From Phoronis australis (lineage: Eukaryota; Phoronida; Phoronidae), in the NCBI GenBank assembly GCA_002633005.1, contig NMRA01000063.1, positions 946,931 to 1,010,930 of the forward strand: a DNA stretch of 64,000 bases, read 5' to 3'. Below the pieces are notes generated by a model. It was not told where the DNA came from. It saw only the letters and a list, made by a program, of their open reading frames with translations, and made no database searches. Shown here in pieces: positions 48,206 through 59,370 of this stretch (position 1 is its first letter; every line of letters starts with the position of its first letter). A program made the position numbers and the translations under genes.

Positions 48206-49868
48206 TTAAAGGAGAATGCCACCCGATTTAATTAGTCTTTTTTGCCGTCTTAATCGGTCTATATCCACTTCGCCTCGCATACAGTCGACCTTACCTTGCC
48301 AAGAGGTGTCGCGTTAACCTATGAGGAAGGTGAGAAACGACGCTAGCGACGTCAGTGGTTCATATGGAGAGTAAATGCCGCTATGTTGCGGTGCATCGTT
48401 ACCGCTTGTCTGAATTAAGCAGCTGCGAGGAAAGTGGGTATAGTTTTTTTTACTTCCTCGAGAGTCCGAAATGCTTAGGAAGTGGCGCATGGTAGTGAAG
48501 AATGAAATGTACGTTGTAAATAGCAAGTATGAAGCCGTGAAACATTTCAGTGTCTGTGGCCTGCAGACGTCGACAGTGCATGACGAATGCCGGCTTATCT
48601 AATAATTCCATACGTTCCGTTGTCTTAGCTTGCTCACGGCGCCTCTCTATTATTTCTTCATCACTGTATTCCTGTTCGAATTGATAGCCTGTAAAACTTA
48701 ACGATCTACCTGCGAAGTCTGATGAGCTCTAGCTCGTCCTAAGTCGGGATTGCGAGTTGCCATGTTGGCGTTTATTACTGAGCGTTCTATTCTCACCCTA
48801 ACCAATACTTATATAAAACTGAAACAAAGTCTGTCTCATTAGATGCAATTTGTAATGCCTTTGGAGTGTTCGTGAGTGCAAATGATTTGAGAAGCCAGCA
48901 ATTAATAAATCACTGCGTTACCGGCTTTAGGTGCATTACAACTAATTGACGGGACACCAAGGCCGTGTGAGCTCATGCTAATGTAGTGTTTGCTGGCAGA
49001 AACTGTTGTGAAACAACTCGATTTCTATCCTACGGCTAGGTGTTAGGGGAATCTTTATTTACATTTACATTACTCACATAATGATTGTCAATGTACAACT
49101 TCTGGCCTGACGGTGCTGTGGCCAAAGCGGAACCTAAATTCGCGGCCCCCTACGAGTAAGTAGATGTGCAGTTTCGTGGCTAATTCACCAACATAATCAG
49201 GTACACATTACTCTGGCTCACTAGTATAGTATTTTCTTGACTGGAAGTTTTGTTTCCACTGAACTTTGGCTGGTTTATGTTCGTGATGTCAGATCAGTTT
49301 CCTAGTCACTGGCCGGGATAATGAGTCAATCCGGCCGGCCGCGACGGGCCTGATCGGGCTCCGAGCCACTGGCCAGGATAACAAGCGTTTTGTGTTTAAA
49401 ACTCAAAAAATCACAAGTCTAAACAAAATCTAGTTTCTCCTGTCTGTATCTCACGGAAAATACTTCGAAATTATCTTCGAACAGACCCCAAACTCCTGCT
49501 ACGGACCTTATTGCCCTGCCGAACTTTGTAGGCTACGGTGTGTCCAAATAACAATAAATCCGTAAGAGCGAAATAAAACAACACGTTTTTATAAAAAAAT
49601 CGGTGTATTCTTAAGGGTTTTACAACGAAGTTTGATAATTTATTGTTGTTAAATGATGACTTCAAGAGAGAAGCTTACACCAGTAACCCGTGTTGTGAAC
49701 TGCTGAACAGACTGCGTGTGAAACCGATGACGTCATTGGATAATTTCAACGCCTCCGTCTGCCGTCAGGTGTCAGGTAACGCAACCGTACGTGTCGTTAT
49801 GGAGTAGAACTACTCGATCTAAATTGATACAAATTAGGTTGTTTTTTGGGTGGCAAGTTTTAAGTTTT
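48206..49868 (-). mobile_element. TTAA-type DNA transposon, copy B (inverted relative to copy A)
   Basis: The 48206 end is TTAAAGGAGAATGCCACCC. The other end (inverted TTGCCACCCAAAAAACAACC) has lost a few terminal bases but keeps TTAA. About 1.66 kb, collinear with copy A on the other strand with indels. Confidence 0.8.
48450..48710 (-). pseudogene. ORF remnant in transposon copy B
   Basis: An open frame reads GYQFEQEYSDEEIIERRREQ, then FHGFILAIYNVHFILHYHAP, and stops. The first segment resembles the acidic linker ('Y-x-FEP...') that often precedes P2X7-like cytoplasmic domains in invertebrate proteins. The second is shared with copy A at about 12215-12290. Coding status uncertain. Confidence 0.35.
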
Positions 49869-51040
49869 GTGTTATTTTATCTATAACAAAATTAACACAT
49901 GCAAGCAAAGTATGTTTTCAGTTATTGCTATCTGGATAAGAATCTGCTATGCATAAGATTCAGAATATACAATAATCAGTGTATTTCAAAACACAATGGC
50001 AAACTGAACAACCACATATATACAACGGAAAAACATTATTTGTTAAAAACAATTGTAATTTTCCCAATGTAAAAGAGCCCATAATCAGTGATATCAAGGG
50101 CTGACTTTCTGAATTGAGAGGTTCAATTCCCTGAGGTTATTGCTGAAGGACTGCTTTTCACTTTGTCGAAAGGTAAAGTAGACGGTAATGCAGCTGGTTT
50201 TAGTCGTTTCCTCTCATCTGTAACAGTGAAATATTTCTGCAAATTGTAAAAGAAAACACAAGATAAAACTACTTTTGTAAGGCAGAACATACTTGACATT
50301 CCAACTTAATGTTTATATGTAGAAACTAATAATCTTTGAATTAAAATATATGAAACAGGCAAAAAGTGATTTAAGAATGTGTATTTTTCATGACACCTAA
50401 AATGTGATCCTGATCTCAACAAATAAAATTCATTCTAGATGTCAATATTTACTCCAATGCAATGTTACGAATTTACTGAATAGCTCATTCGTGCTAATTC
50501 GGTAACTAATCTGGAAGTCCTGGGGGTGGGTTCCGCTATAAAACGAGGAAAATCACTCATCTAGAGAATTTCATTGGACGTAGCATAGTTTTGTAAAGTA
50601 ACTGCTGTGAAAAAGTCACCATTGACTTCTGAGCGACACGTCCCATACACCTCTTATATTGTGAGCACTCCCACCTAGGACAGTATTTGGACATGCGCTG
50701 CTAGCCTACCATGCGGGTCCCGGGTGAGTTTCTGAAGAGAAATACTTAGTTCCACTTAATAAACCCGTTATTCAGTGAGTAACTGGTGGGGATAACATCA
50801 CTGAGCGATGTCGACAGAAACTGAATTGCTAAAAACTTACCAAACTTACCAAGTAACGTGATTATGTAGTCTCTCAATGGGAATGCATAGAGCACACACA
50901 CGGGCGTGAGGCTTCGGCATCTACACATTTTTTGTCATTTGGTGGACCATTTTGACCGCAATTCTCCACGCCTATAGTAACCTTAGGTCTTTCGGGAACT
51001 TGTCGAAGATTTGCACCCACGAAAATAGCACTGATAAGGC
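49869..51040. other. gene-free stretch
   Basis: A weak B-box-like GAGGTTCAATTCCCTGAG near 50118 hints at a decayed tRNA-derived unit. Nothing else recognised. Confidence 0.4.
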
Positions 51041-51045
51041 TTAGC

Positions 51046-51337
51046 CAGTGGCAGAGTTAGGGGGGGAAGGGCCCATGTCCCCCCTAAAATTCTCCAAGAT
51101 TCCATTTGGCAGTTCGGGGTGCGAATTGCTGACTAGCATATACGCGCACCCAGGGGTCTCGGGAGCGAATGCACAATGCATACGCCTTGAACAATCCCCG
51201 TTTTTTAATCTAGTCATAAGGTCCACAAACACAAAAACTCAGACTCCCTACATCCCTACATTTTAGGCTGGGCGCGCGCATGAGGCTGGTTATTCTTGTG
51301 CCCTGCCCCCTCCCCCCAACTCAAAATCCTAGACCTG
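51046..51337. mobile_element. MITE, GC-rich-ended family, copy 5, with internal insertion
   Basis: Starts CAGTGGCAGAGTTAGG and ends CAAAATCCTAGACCTG; flanked by perfect TTAGC (51041-51045, 51338-51342). About 140 bp of extra sequence separates the usual internal blocks. Confidence 0.85.
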
Positions 51338-51704
51338 TTAGCTTGACGACGTATTTTGATAACATTAGTCTTTTTACCAGCTGTTTACATGCAGACAGCG
51401 ACGCATGCGCAATTCAATCACAACTAGTACAGCAGCGACACCGCATCGAATAGACCCTTTACAATGACATCCGTGTGAGAGGCCCTGATCAATGCATTGC
51501 CATTTTAGCGTGTCGACCTCTTCATGGGAACCTTGAGAATCCGTTTGATGATCAAATGCAATAGTACCACTGTAAGAAAGGCTAATACAGTTTGTCGCCA
51601 TGTCAGACCAACAAGTGTTTTCTCCCCAAGAAATGGTCCATGAAGGTCTTTCTGCTATTCTTGTCGGAGGAAGGTTGCAAAACTGTCCTTAAAAATGTCC
51701 CGTT

Positions 51705-51905
51705 CTGCTTACCAGGAGTTTTTCTACAAGACATTTTTGGGTGTTAAATTCGTGTTACGTTGTTTTACGAAAAGATATTACATTTGTCCTAAATAAAGTT
51801 TAGGCCTTAACAGGCGTGTTTAAGTAACCGTTAGTCTGTTGTATTTACTTGTAGCTATAGTTATCTGTAGTACTTGACTACACCCGTGAACTAAAACTTT
51901 AAAAA
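51705..51905. repeat. dispersed repeat, copy 1 of pair with 63684
   Basis: Shares aggagtttttctacaagaca, ttgggtgttaaa and gtgtttaagtaacc, in order and spacing, with the right edge of the window. Confidence 0.7.
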
Positions 51906-52268
51906 ATTAAAAGTTTATCTTGTAAAATAACCCAATCCAGTACTTCGTGTTGCTGACAGCGTACTGTGCATTTTTCAATTGTCAGGCTCTTTGCGGACTG
52001 TCCCACTTTTTCGACTTTTCCACCATTCCGACACACCATCTAAATGTCTCGCTTTTTGACGAACAGCTAAATTGACATACTATCATATACTATCATATAC
52101 TATTATAATTTCCCTTCCGACAAAGCCATATATTCCCGCTCGACTAAAATGGAAAAAACAAGACATTTTCTGTAGCTCGTTATGCTACAGTAGCTATAGT
52201 CTTAATCGTCACTTAATGGGCTGTTTTTTGACAGTTCATGGTATCCCAAATTTTATTAGGTATTTTCC

Positions 52269-52380
52269 AGGCCGACAGCATCCATTCGGCAGTCAGTGCA
52301 TCCATTCGGCAGTCAGTGTATCCATTCGGCAGTCAGTGCATCCATTCGGCAGTCAGTGTATCCATTCGGCAGTCAGTGTA
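52269..52380. repeat. 20-bp satellite, five units
   Basis: Five near-perfect units of catccattcggcagtcagtg (the first base alternates c/t in some). Confidence 0.97.
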
Positions 52381-52406
52381 ACGCTATTATTAATGTAAAG
52401 CAAGGA

Positions 52407-52905
52407 GTACCTCGAATATCTAATCTAGCTCAAATTTTCAATGTATGAGCTGGCTCATTTTTGGAAGTCGTTTTTGGGTTTCTGGTAGATCCTTTACAGA
52501 GTGCAATTTATCTGTCATTCGGTGTTCAGTGCGGTAATATTGTTCGTTTTAAATCAGTTTTAGCTGGTACCTTGAATATCTAATCTAGCTCAAATTTTCA
52601 ATGGCATACCCTGGTTGACATTTTTTAGGGTTTCTGGCGTGCACAACCCAGAGTGCATTTTGTCTGTCATGGGGCATTTAGTGATCAGTGACATGTATTG
52701 AATCACATGGAATTGTTTTTGTGGTATCTCGAATGTATGAGCTGGCTCATTTTTGGGGGTTTCTTTTTGGGTTTCTTGCGGACCCTTTCCAGAGTGCAAT
52801 TTGTCTGTCATGGTTCATTCGGTGTTTAGTGCGGTAATATTGCTGGTTTTAAATCAGTTTTAGCTGGTACCTCGAATATCTAGGCTTGCTCATTTGTTGA
52901 CCCCC
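52407..52905. repeat. tandem array, 145-160-bp period
   Basis: Units begin near 52407, 52567, 52723 and 52867 with ggtacctcgaatatctaatc or a variant and contain gagtgcaatttgtctgtcat. A cattcggtgttcagtgcgg block in the unit resembles the 20-bp satellite just upstream, so that satellite may have grown out of it. Confidence 0.88.
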
Positions 52906-53100
52906 TTGTAAGGTCCCCAGGCGTCGCACCCAGGTGCAGACAACGGCAGACATCCATTTCCGTATATACTGATGTGAACTCTGAGTGCTCCTATGGTCAG
53001 ATACCGCGTTCATCTATGCTAAGTGCTCTGTGCTGCCGGTCTATGTCTACAACGCGCGCAATACGTCAAGTCACGCTCTGGCTAACTACGTCATCAAAAG

Positions 53101-53126
53101 TTTCTCTGCTGCTGCTGCTGCTGCTG
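53101..53126. repeat. (GCT)n microsatellite
   Basis: Six consecutive gct/gctg triplets; would read as poly-Ala or poly-Ser. No gene around it. Confidence 0.85.
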
Positions 53127-53739
53127 TGCGTGAACTTGGAATCCTGCTTAAACTCAAGATCGCGTATGCGTGAACTAGGAGTTGAATATAATGAGATTTA
53201 TGGCACTCTGACATAAATCCTATTATTTGGGCAAATACCATTATAGAGCCCTTCACCTTCATATCCAACTCTGGTTAGTTCCTACCAAGTCCGATGGTTG
53301 CGCTGTTTGTTCTTTCTCTCCAGCTTCCTGTTGGCCCACCCTCAAGCAACAGTACATTCACTCGTAAGTTTTCCTAATTAGACAAGTTTATACCTCTCCC
53401 GCCCTCCCTACCCGGGGTACCACAAAATTTCACGTCAACCGTTTTCTACCTTTACCACGCTCCATCCCTTTTGCCGAACAAAATCTGCTGTTGGTTATTG
53501 TTGTTTTTACAGCCACTGCTGGTACCTTCTTCAAGCCCGGATCGTGTTACCGTCAGGCAAGAACCGACGTCATTGGCTAGCGACCAGACCTGTACTTGAG
53601 CGTCCATTACTGCAGCTTGCTTCTCTCCACCCCGGTCACAGCTCTCGGCACATACTGAGCCACAACACCACGTTCCTTACAATATCTCTTTTTATCACTC
53701 CGGCTGGTCTGCTCACTCAGCTTGTCCGGAACCTGCTTT

Positions 53740-54015
53740 GCAGGTTGTTATAGCCCAGTTGGCTGTTTGGTGTACCCACTTGGTACTTTATATGATATTT
53801 GCCCATTTGGCAGTTTGTACCCACTTGGTACTTGTTATTGAATTTGCCGCTTTGCTCGACCCAGTTGGTAGGCAATCGGCCAATACCCATTTGGTATTAT
53901 GTACCCATTTGGTACTATGCTAACCTGTGCCACTTAGTATCCGATACTCAGTTACACTTTGGGTATCGGAAATGTGTGTGTGTTATCTCTTGTAATTAAG
54001 GAACCCATCTGGTTC
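53740..54015. repeat. degenerate array of cccAyTTGGtac
   Basis: Ten or so irregular copies of gtacccacttggtact at variable spacing. Old array. Confidence 0.7.
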
Positions 54016-54437
54016 CTTCTGTGAAATATTTATTTGTTTAGAGCTGTGACCCTGAAATTCCCAATACAACTTAAAATATTTATTATTCTTGTTGTTTTAT
54101 TTGTCCCCAATGATTTAAGGCAAAAAGGTGAAATTTTTGTTCGGTGAAAAGAATTTTTGTAATTATGGGCCTCGCGATCAACCATTTTCTCTTTTACTGT
54201 AACTTGTGTCGCTGAACCGGAGGAATATGTGAATGGCTAATTCGATAATTGTTTGGTGAAACTGATCGCCCGTAGTTGAAAACGTTGGTTAAAATTGACA
54301 TTATTTTATTCAAATGTAATTTGATTTAGTGCATTGCAAATTTTTGTGAACATTAACGTGACTATTTGAGTGAAGTTGTCAAGTTGCCTCGCGTATTCCA
54401 AGTTCACGTACAGCACTGCCCTCTGTTCCGTTAATAT

Positions 54438-54713
54438 TCAACAGGCTACTGAAATATATAAACCACTCCAATTCAACCCGTATAGGCTTTGTTTTATAAC
54501 TTTACAAAATCTGTTAGGATTCCCCACTGACTCACATAACTCTCTTGGTTTATCGGCGAAGTATCGCTTTTTCCTCCTCTTACATAATCTTTTGAATTCA
54601 TTCCAACTAGCAAGATAATTTCTCGGATCTAGGTCACTCTGAGACATCCTAAATTTTGGCAGTAGCCGCTTCTATTGTAGTTTCATCTCTTTACATTCAT
54701 TGTCAAACCATGC
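54438..54713 (-). pseudogene. non-LTR retrotransposon fragment (endonuclease-RT linker)
   Basis: Minus strand reads AWFDNECKEMKLQ, an in-frame TAG (54674-54672), then NEFKRLCKRRKKRYF and NPNRFCKVIKQ. This is the usual linker of LINE ORF2 proteins (WFxxEC...K..KR.Y......NP..FW). Neither endonuclease nor RT core follows. Confidence 0.6.
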
Positions 54714-57700
54714 GGATCACGTGGTTTATTTACACGCCCGTTTTGCTTTAGTAGCATGGACCGTTCAACATGACCGGAGCAAGTCTACTAAGCCTTTAAC
54801 ACTCTCATTTCTATATAGTACATCACATGCAATCAATTAGATATTCAGATATTTTACTTCAAACAAGGACAAGCAACTCACTAAACCAAGAACACCGTGA
54901 TAAAACTCCTATTCTTAAGTCAAATTTACAATGGATTGCGTTTCCTGTGAACTTGATTCTGGTTCTTTTCTATTCCCGCGCATCCCAGATTTAATACGTT
55001 AAATAACGACGCAATGGGTTTGAGATTAACGGTGGTACGTTGGGCTCATTATATATAGCTCTACATTTACACCAGATTAACAAATACAAACATCAGTACA
55101 GAATACCGTTCATGCGCGCAATTAGGCCCATATGCCTTTCTATACACGAAGCGGTGGATATATGCGCAAGTAGGCACATGCTCCTGAACACGAATCATTT
55201 GAGTAAAAACAAGGAAAAGTGATGCTCCGGCTATAGTGCACCCCATTAAAAACATGCACAGCTTTTAAACTGGACTGTTAGCTGATACTTCCTACAGTCT
55301 CACGTCCGAAGGATAAAGTAAAATTTTACTGAGGGCGGCAAAACCAACTTCGCCAAGCTTTTGTCCCCCTTGGCTGCCAAATTCCAAATTCCTTCCTATG
55401 TTTACCAATTCCACTACCCTTTATTCTCCCGGCCATCACCAATTTCGTACCCCCCACCGTAGGCGCGGGACCGTATCTCCGGGGAGGCAGCCACCATGAT
55501 ATTGAGTAATCGTGTTTCAACAAAATTTCAAAGTATGAAAACGAGCCTCTTCAGTGTGGAGAAAATTCATTTCATCAAAGTCATGATTTGTAGATTAGCT
55601 TCTTATGGTAAACAACCATCTATGATTTCTGTAAACATGTAAATCAGAAGCCAACGAACTCTTGGTTATTGAAACAAAGTATACCAATTCCCGGAGGTAT
55701 GCTCGCAAGTGTCCGGGAGAACTTGTGAGACAGGGTATCCGACATGAATTTGGAGATCTTCCCACACGAAATTTTAACAATTTATTTGTGTTAATGTGAA
55801 TTTTGGCTTCATTCCAGCGCTTGCTATCACAGTTTACTCTAAAATTGCTGAAATCTTTGTTAGCGAATATACTTTGAGTACCTCAGTCCGTTTGACTTGT
55901 ATTCTACACATGTACAGTCATCGAAAATCGTATCTCCAATAGTCTGATCGACAAACATGACTGCTTCATCGGCAATTCTTTCTTAATAGCGATTATCAAA
56001 AGAAATGTGAGTCTATGAATTCTTTGGAAAAAGTATCGATATTTTTATTGTTATATAACTATCGGAAATATTCCCTTTGTGTACTTCACAAATAGTGTTT
56101 TTTTATTTCTTCAAACTCCCATACTTTCGATGGTTGTCTATCCCATCATTATTTTAGTTTTAATTCAATCTCATAGTTTTGGTTGTTTGGGCCGCATGTT
56201 TTGATGCTGATGTGCTTCGCATGAAGATGTCTTGTATTATTTTAGACAAATTCGAAATCTTATCAACTTATTGTGAATAGGTGGCAGTGACTAATTTATA
56301 GAGGGAAATTTATCCGGTTCGCCTCTTGTAGAGGGGATCTCGTCTAAAAGGAGTCCGTTAATACTGAAAAAGGCTACATCATTGAAAGAATGTAAAAGAG
56401 CCAATGATCGGGTGACACTCCAACATGTGACCTTTCCTGGAGTCACTTATTCAATCATCCGGTGACCCTCCAACAAGTGACCTTTCCTGAAATGAATGGT
56501 TGCACGATTTCACAAAAACTGGAAAAGAGAGCCATGATTAAGGCTTCCTCTTCATGATCGAATGAGTTCAGCTAAAAACAAGAAAGGAGTGGCCAGCAAA
56601 GAGGCCATTAACTGACCACTCAAAGTAATCGGCCTCTACATACAACTAACCACTCAAAGTGCTCGGTCTCTACATATCAAAGTCATACAAGTTTCCAACT
56701 TGAATCAAAAAGTAATCTACAGACAGATGACTACATTTACGCTCGCCAGCAAGGTGTCCCTGGCGAAATACAATTTTGCATTCCCTAAAGTTGTCTTCTT
56801 GAATTCAAGCATCCAGTGAACTAATTTGCTCTGAAAATCTGTGCTTAACTAATTTCATCGTATTTTTTCGAAGTACGCGTGATTAAGAGTACGTCCTCAA
56901 TTGTTTTTAGACGACCTATACCGCAAAAACTGGCACCCTAACAAAAGTGTCCTGGCAAGGGCCCCCAAAGCATAAATTCAGCACTGGTAGTTAGTTGACA
57001 AATATTCTCTTGAATTTTCTCTTTTCTACTTTTTAGTTGTGTCTCTTTTCTTGACTGCCCCTTGCCCATGACCCTCCGCCAAGGGCATGGTTTCTCTCTG
57101 GCGTCTACAAATTAGTGGGGGACATTTTTCATTCCCCTCCCCGACACCGTCCCTGCACCCAACAGCCCTGTGCCTGCAAATATGAGTTATAATTCTGCAG
57201 ATGCACTGTTAAACGAAGTCGCATATTTCCACGGGCTAGGTTATGCATGATATCTGTTTTGCGTCTGCCTATACATTATCCAGGGTAGGACATGGACCTG
57301 TACAAAGTACAGCCACCTGCGTCTAAAAGCGAAACTTAGGCAAATCCGCCTCCATGCGAAAGAGTGAGTAAATACTTTTGAAACGCTTCATTTCTAATAT
57401 AGGCGCATATATGACAAGCATGAAAGTGCTTGTCACTAGTACCCTGTCGCTTTTTACAAATCACAGGTATTTCATGCAACCCTTCTGTCGTCTGTCAACA
57501 AAGGGTTTATTTCCAGCTTGAGTTTGAACTGAAGTCTTCTTTGAAAGGAACGTTTCCGAGCCCTCACATCTTCCCAGAGAGCGCTCACGTGACCTCGTGC
57601 TGCTGTTGGTTGATGATTTGGTTGATCTGGCGGTGCTGGATTGACGGTGCGTCGTCACCACCGAGTGATACTTGATGCGGCACGTTATGAGTCGCACTAG

Positions 57701-58550
57701 ATCCGCCTACACATAAACGATGAAAATAAATGTCATTTGAAACAATTTGTTGCTAAAACCAATAAACCGAAGAGTGGAGACACCTGGAGAAGGTCAGGCA
57801 AGCGAAATGCTACACGCACACATCAACTAAGCGAATTAAAGCGTTATTACATCATGCATAAATTATTAATATGGACTTCCAAATCTGCAAATTATAAATG
57901 CGTACTGGGTTTCGCTCGGCCTGCATGTACAGCATTGACGAGAGTGCTCGTAGAGCAAACACTTGGGAAAATTTAGTTGCCAAAAGACAAAAAGGTAACA
58001 TGATGTAAAAAAACAAAACAACTACGTGCGCCTAAATGAAGTCATTTGACCGCTTTTAATGTTCACTTTGTAACCGATTGGTAAGGTACTAGCGCCATCC
58101 ATTTGCATTTATAGGAATTTGAATGCTATGCAAGTAATGTGGACCCCAAAATCATTAAATTTTGGACAACTTACGAAATATGTGCCAAAATGCAAAGTCT
58201 CAATTTTAAAGTGACCAAAACTAAACCAAACATAGGCCTATGCCTCTGTGTCTGAGATTGTGTTTGGCTGTTAATATTGTGTGGAAATGATTGTACCTTT
58301 TGGAGGTTTTGTGTGATCATTTGAACTCTTCATGTTGGTATTTTTTGTTCTTCATTGATTGCAAATGTAAAAAATATTTTACATGTTTACCTAGGGTACA
58401 CATGCTCGGTCACAAAAGTGCACTTTGGTTTTCATAGGCCTAATGAGACGCGTTATGATATCTTGAGGATAACTGATCAGACAAATGCACCCAGAGTCCA
58501 AAAAAGAGTAAAACAGGTAAATAAAAAATCGAAATAACCGCCATCGCCTC
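54714..58550. other. gene-free stretch with short tandem duplications
   Basis: Two-unit repeats at 56410-56490 (gtgacmctccaacawgtgac) and 56610-56690 (accactcaaagt). A possible 113-nt exon at 57706-57594 (minus) is discussed in the findings. No gene recognised. Confidence 0.45.
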
Positions 58551-59370
58551 CATCTTTGAGCCGATTTTGACCAAAAACAGTTTGTTTCAAGTCATGCCAG
58601 AAACCAACGTTTTGCTAAAATTTCAAGTCAATCAAACAAAAAATGCAAAACAAAATGGCCACTATGTCCGCCATCTTGGATTCGATTTCGAGAAAAAACG
58701 ACATATGTACACAGCACCTTTAAATAATAAATCTAACAAATTTTCATTTTGATTGGCTTTTCAATAGATGTCAATAAAAACGCAAATTTCGTTTTTTTCA
58801 AAATTAAACTAAAAATAACTCCAAAACGGTAATTTCGAGAGAAAAAATATTGTGATCATTTATAAGGAATTAATTTGGAAAATGTCTTTGCAAATTTTCG
58901 TAAACAGGTAAAACCGTTTTCGAGCACTTTCGGTTAAACCAAATTGTCACGTTTTTCAGTTACGCCGCCATTTTGAACACGAAGTGGAAACAATTTTTAA
59001 AAACGAGACCTGTACGAGAAAAAATGTGTTTTGGCCGAAAACCGGGTTATCCTTACGAAATAGCGGAAATTTCCGCCATCTTGGTCAACTTGAAACTTAG
59101 CACATCGATAGATAAGGTAACTAGCATTATAAATCATAATTTTGGAGACAATGCGTCAATAAATGCATTTTTGGGATTTTTTTTGTATATTTTTGGACAC
59201 AAAATGACCACCACAGTCGCCACCTTGGATCCAATATTTGCCAAAACAACAAATTTATGAAAATTTCATGTCAATCGGTTGAGAAATGCCACCTATAGAG
59301 TGCGAACAAAAAAAAAACAAAAAAACAAACAAACATAAAGAAAGCGGCAACATTATTGGGAAAAATTTCC
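58550..59370. repeat. dispersed-repeat-like region with A-rich tail
   Basis: Recurring 'ccgccatcttgga' / 'cgccaccttggat' blocks and a tail of A and aaac near 59305-59340, reminiscent of a non-LTR 3' end or a decayed satellite. Confidence 0.45.

Noticed and set aside
51374-51601. 75-codon ORF starting ATGGCGACA as a short gene (minus)
   Set aside because: Decent start context only; no domain, no splice continuation, flanked by repeats.
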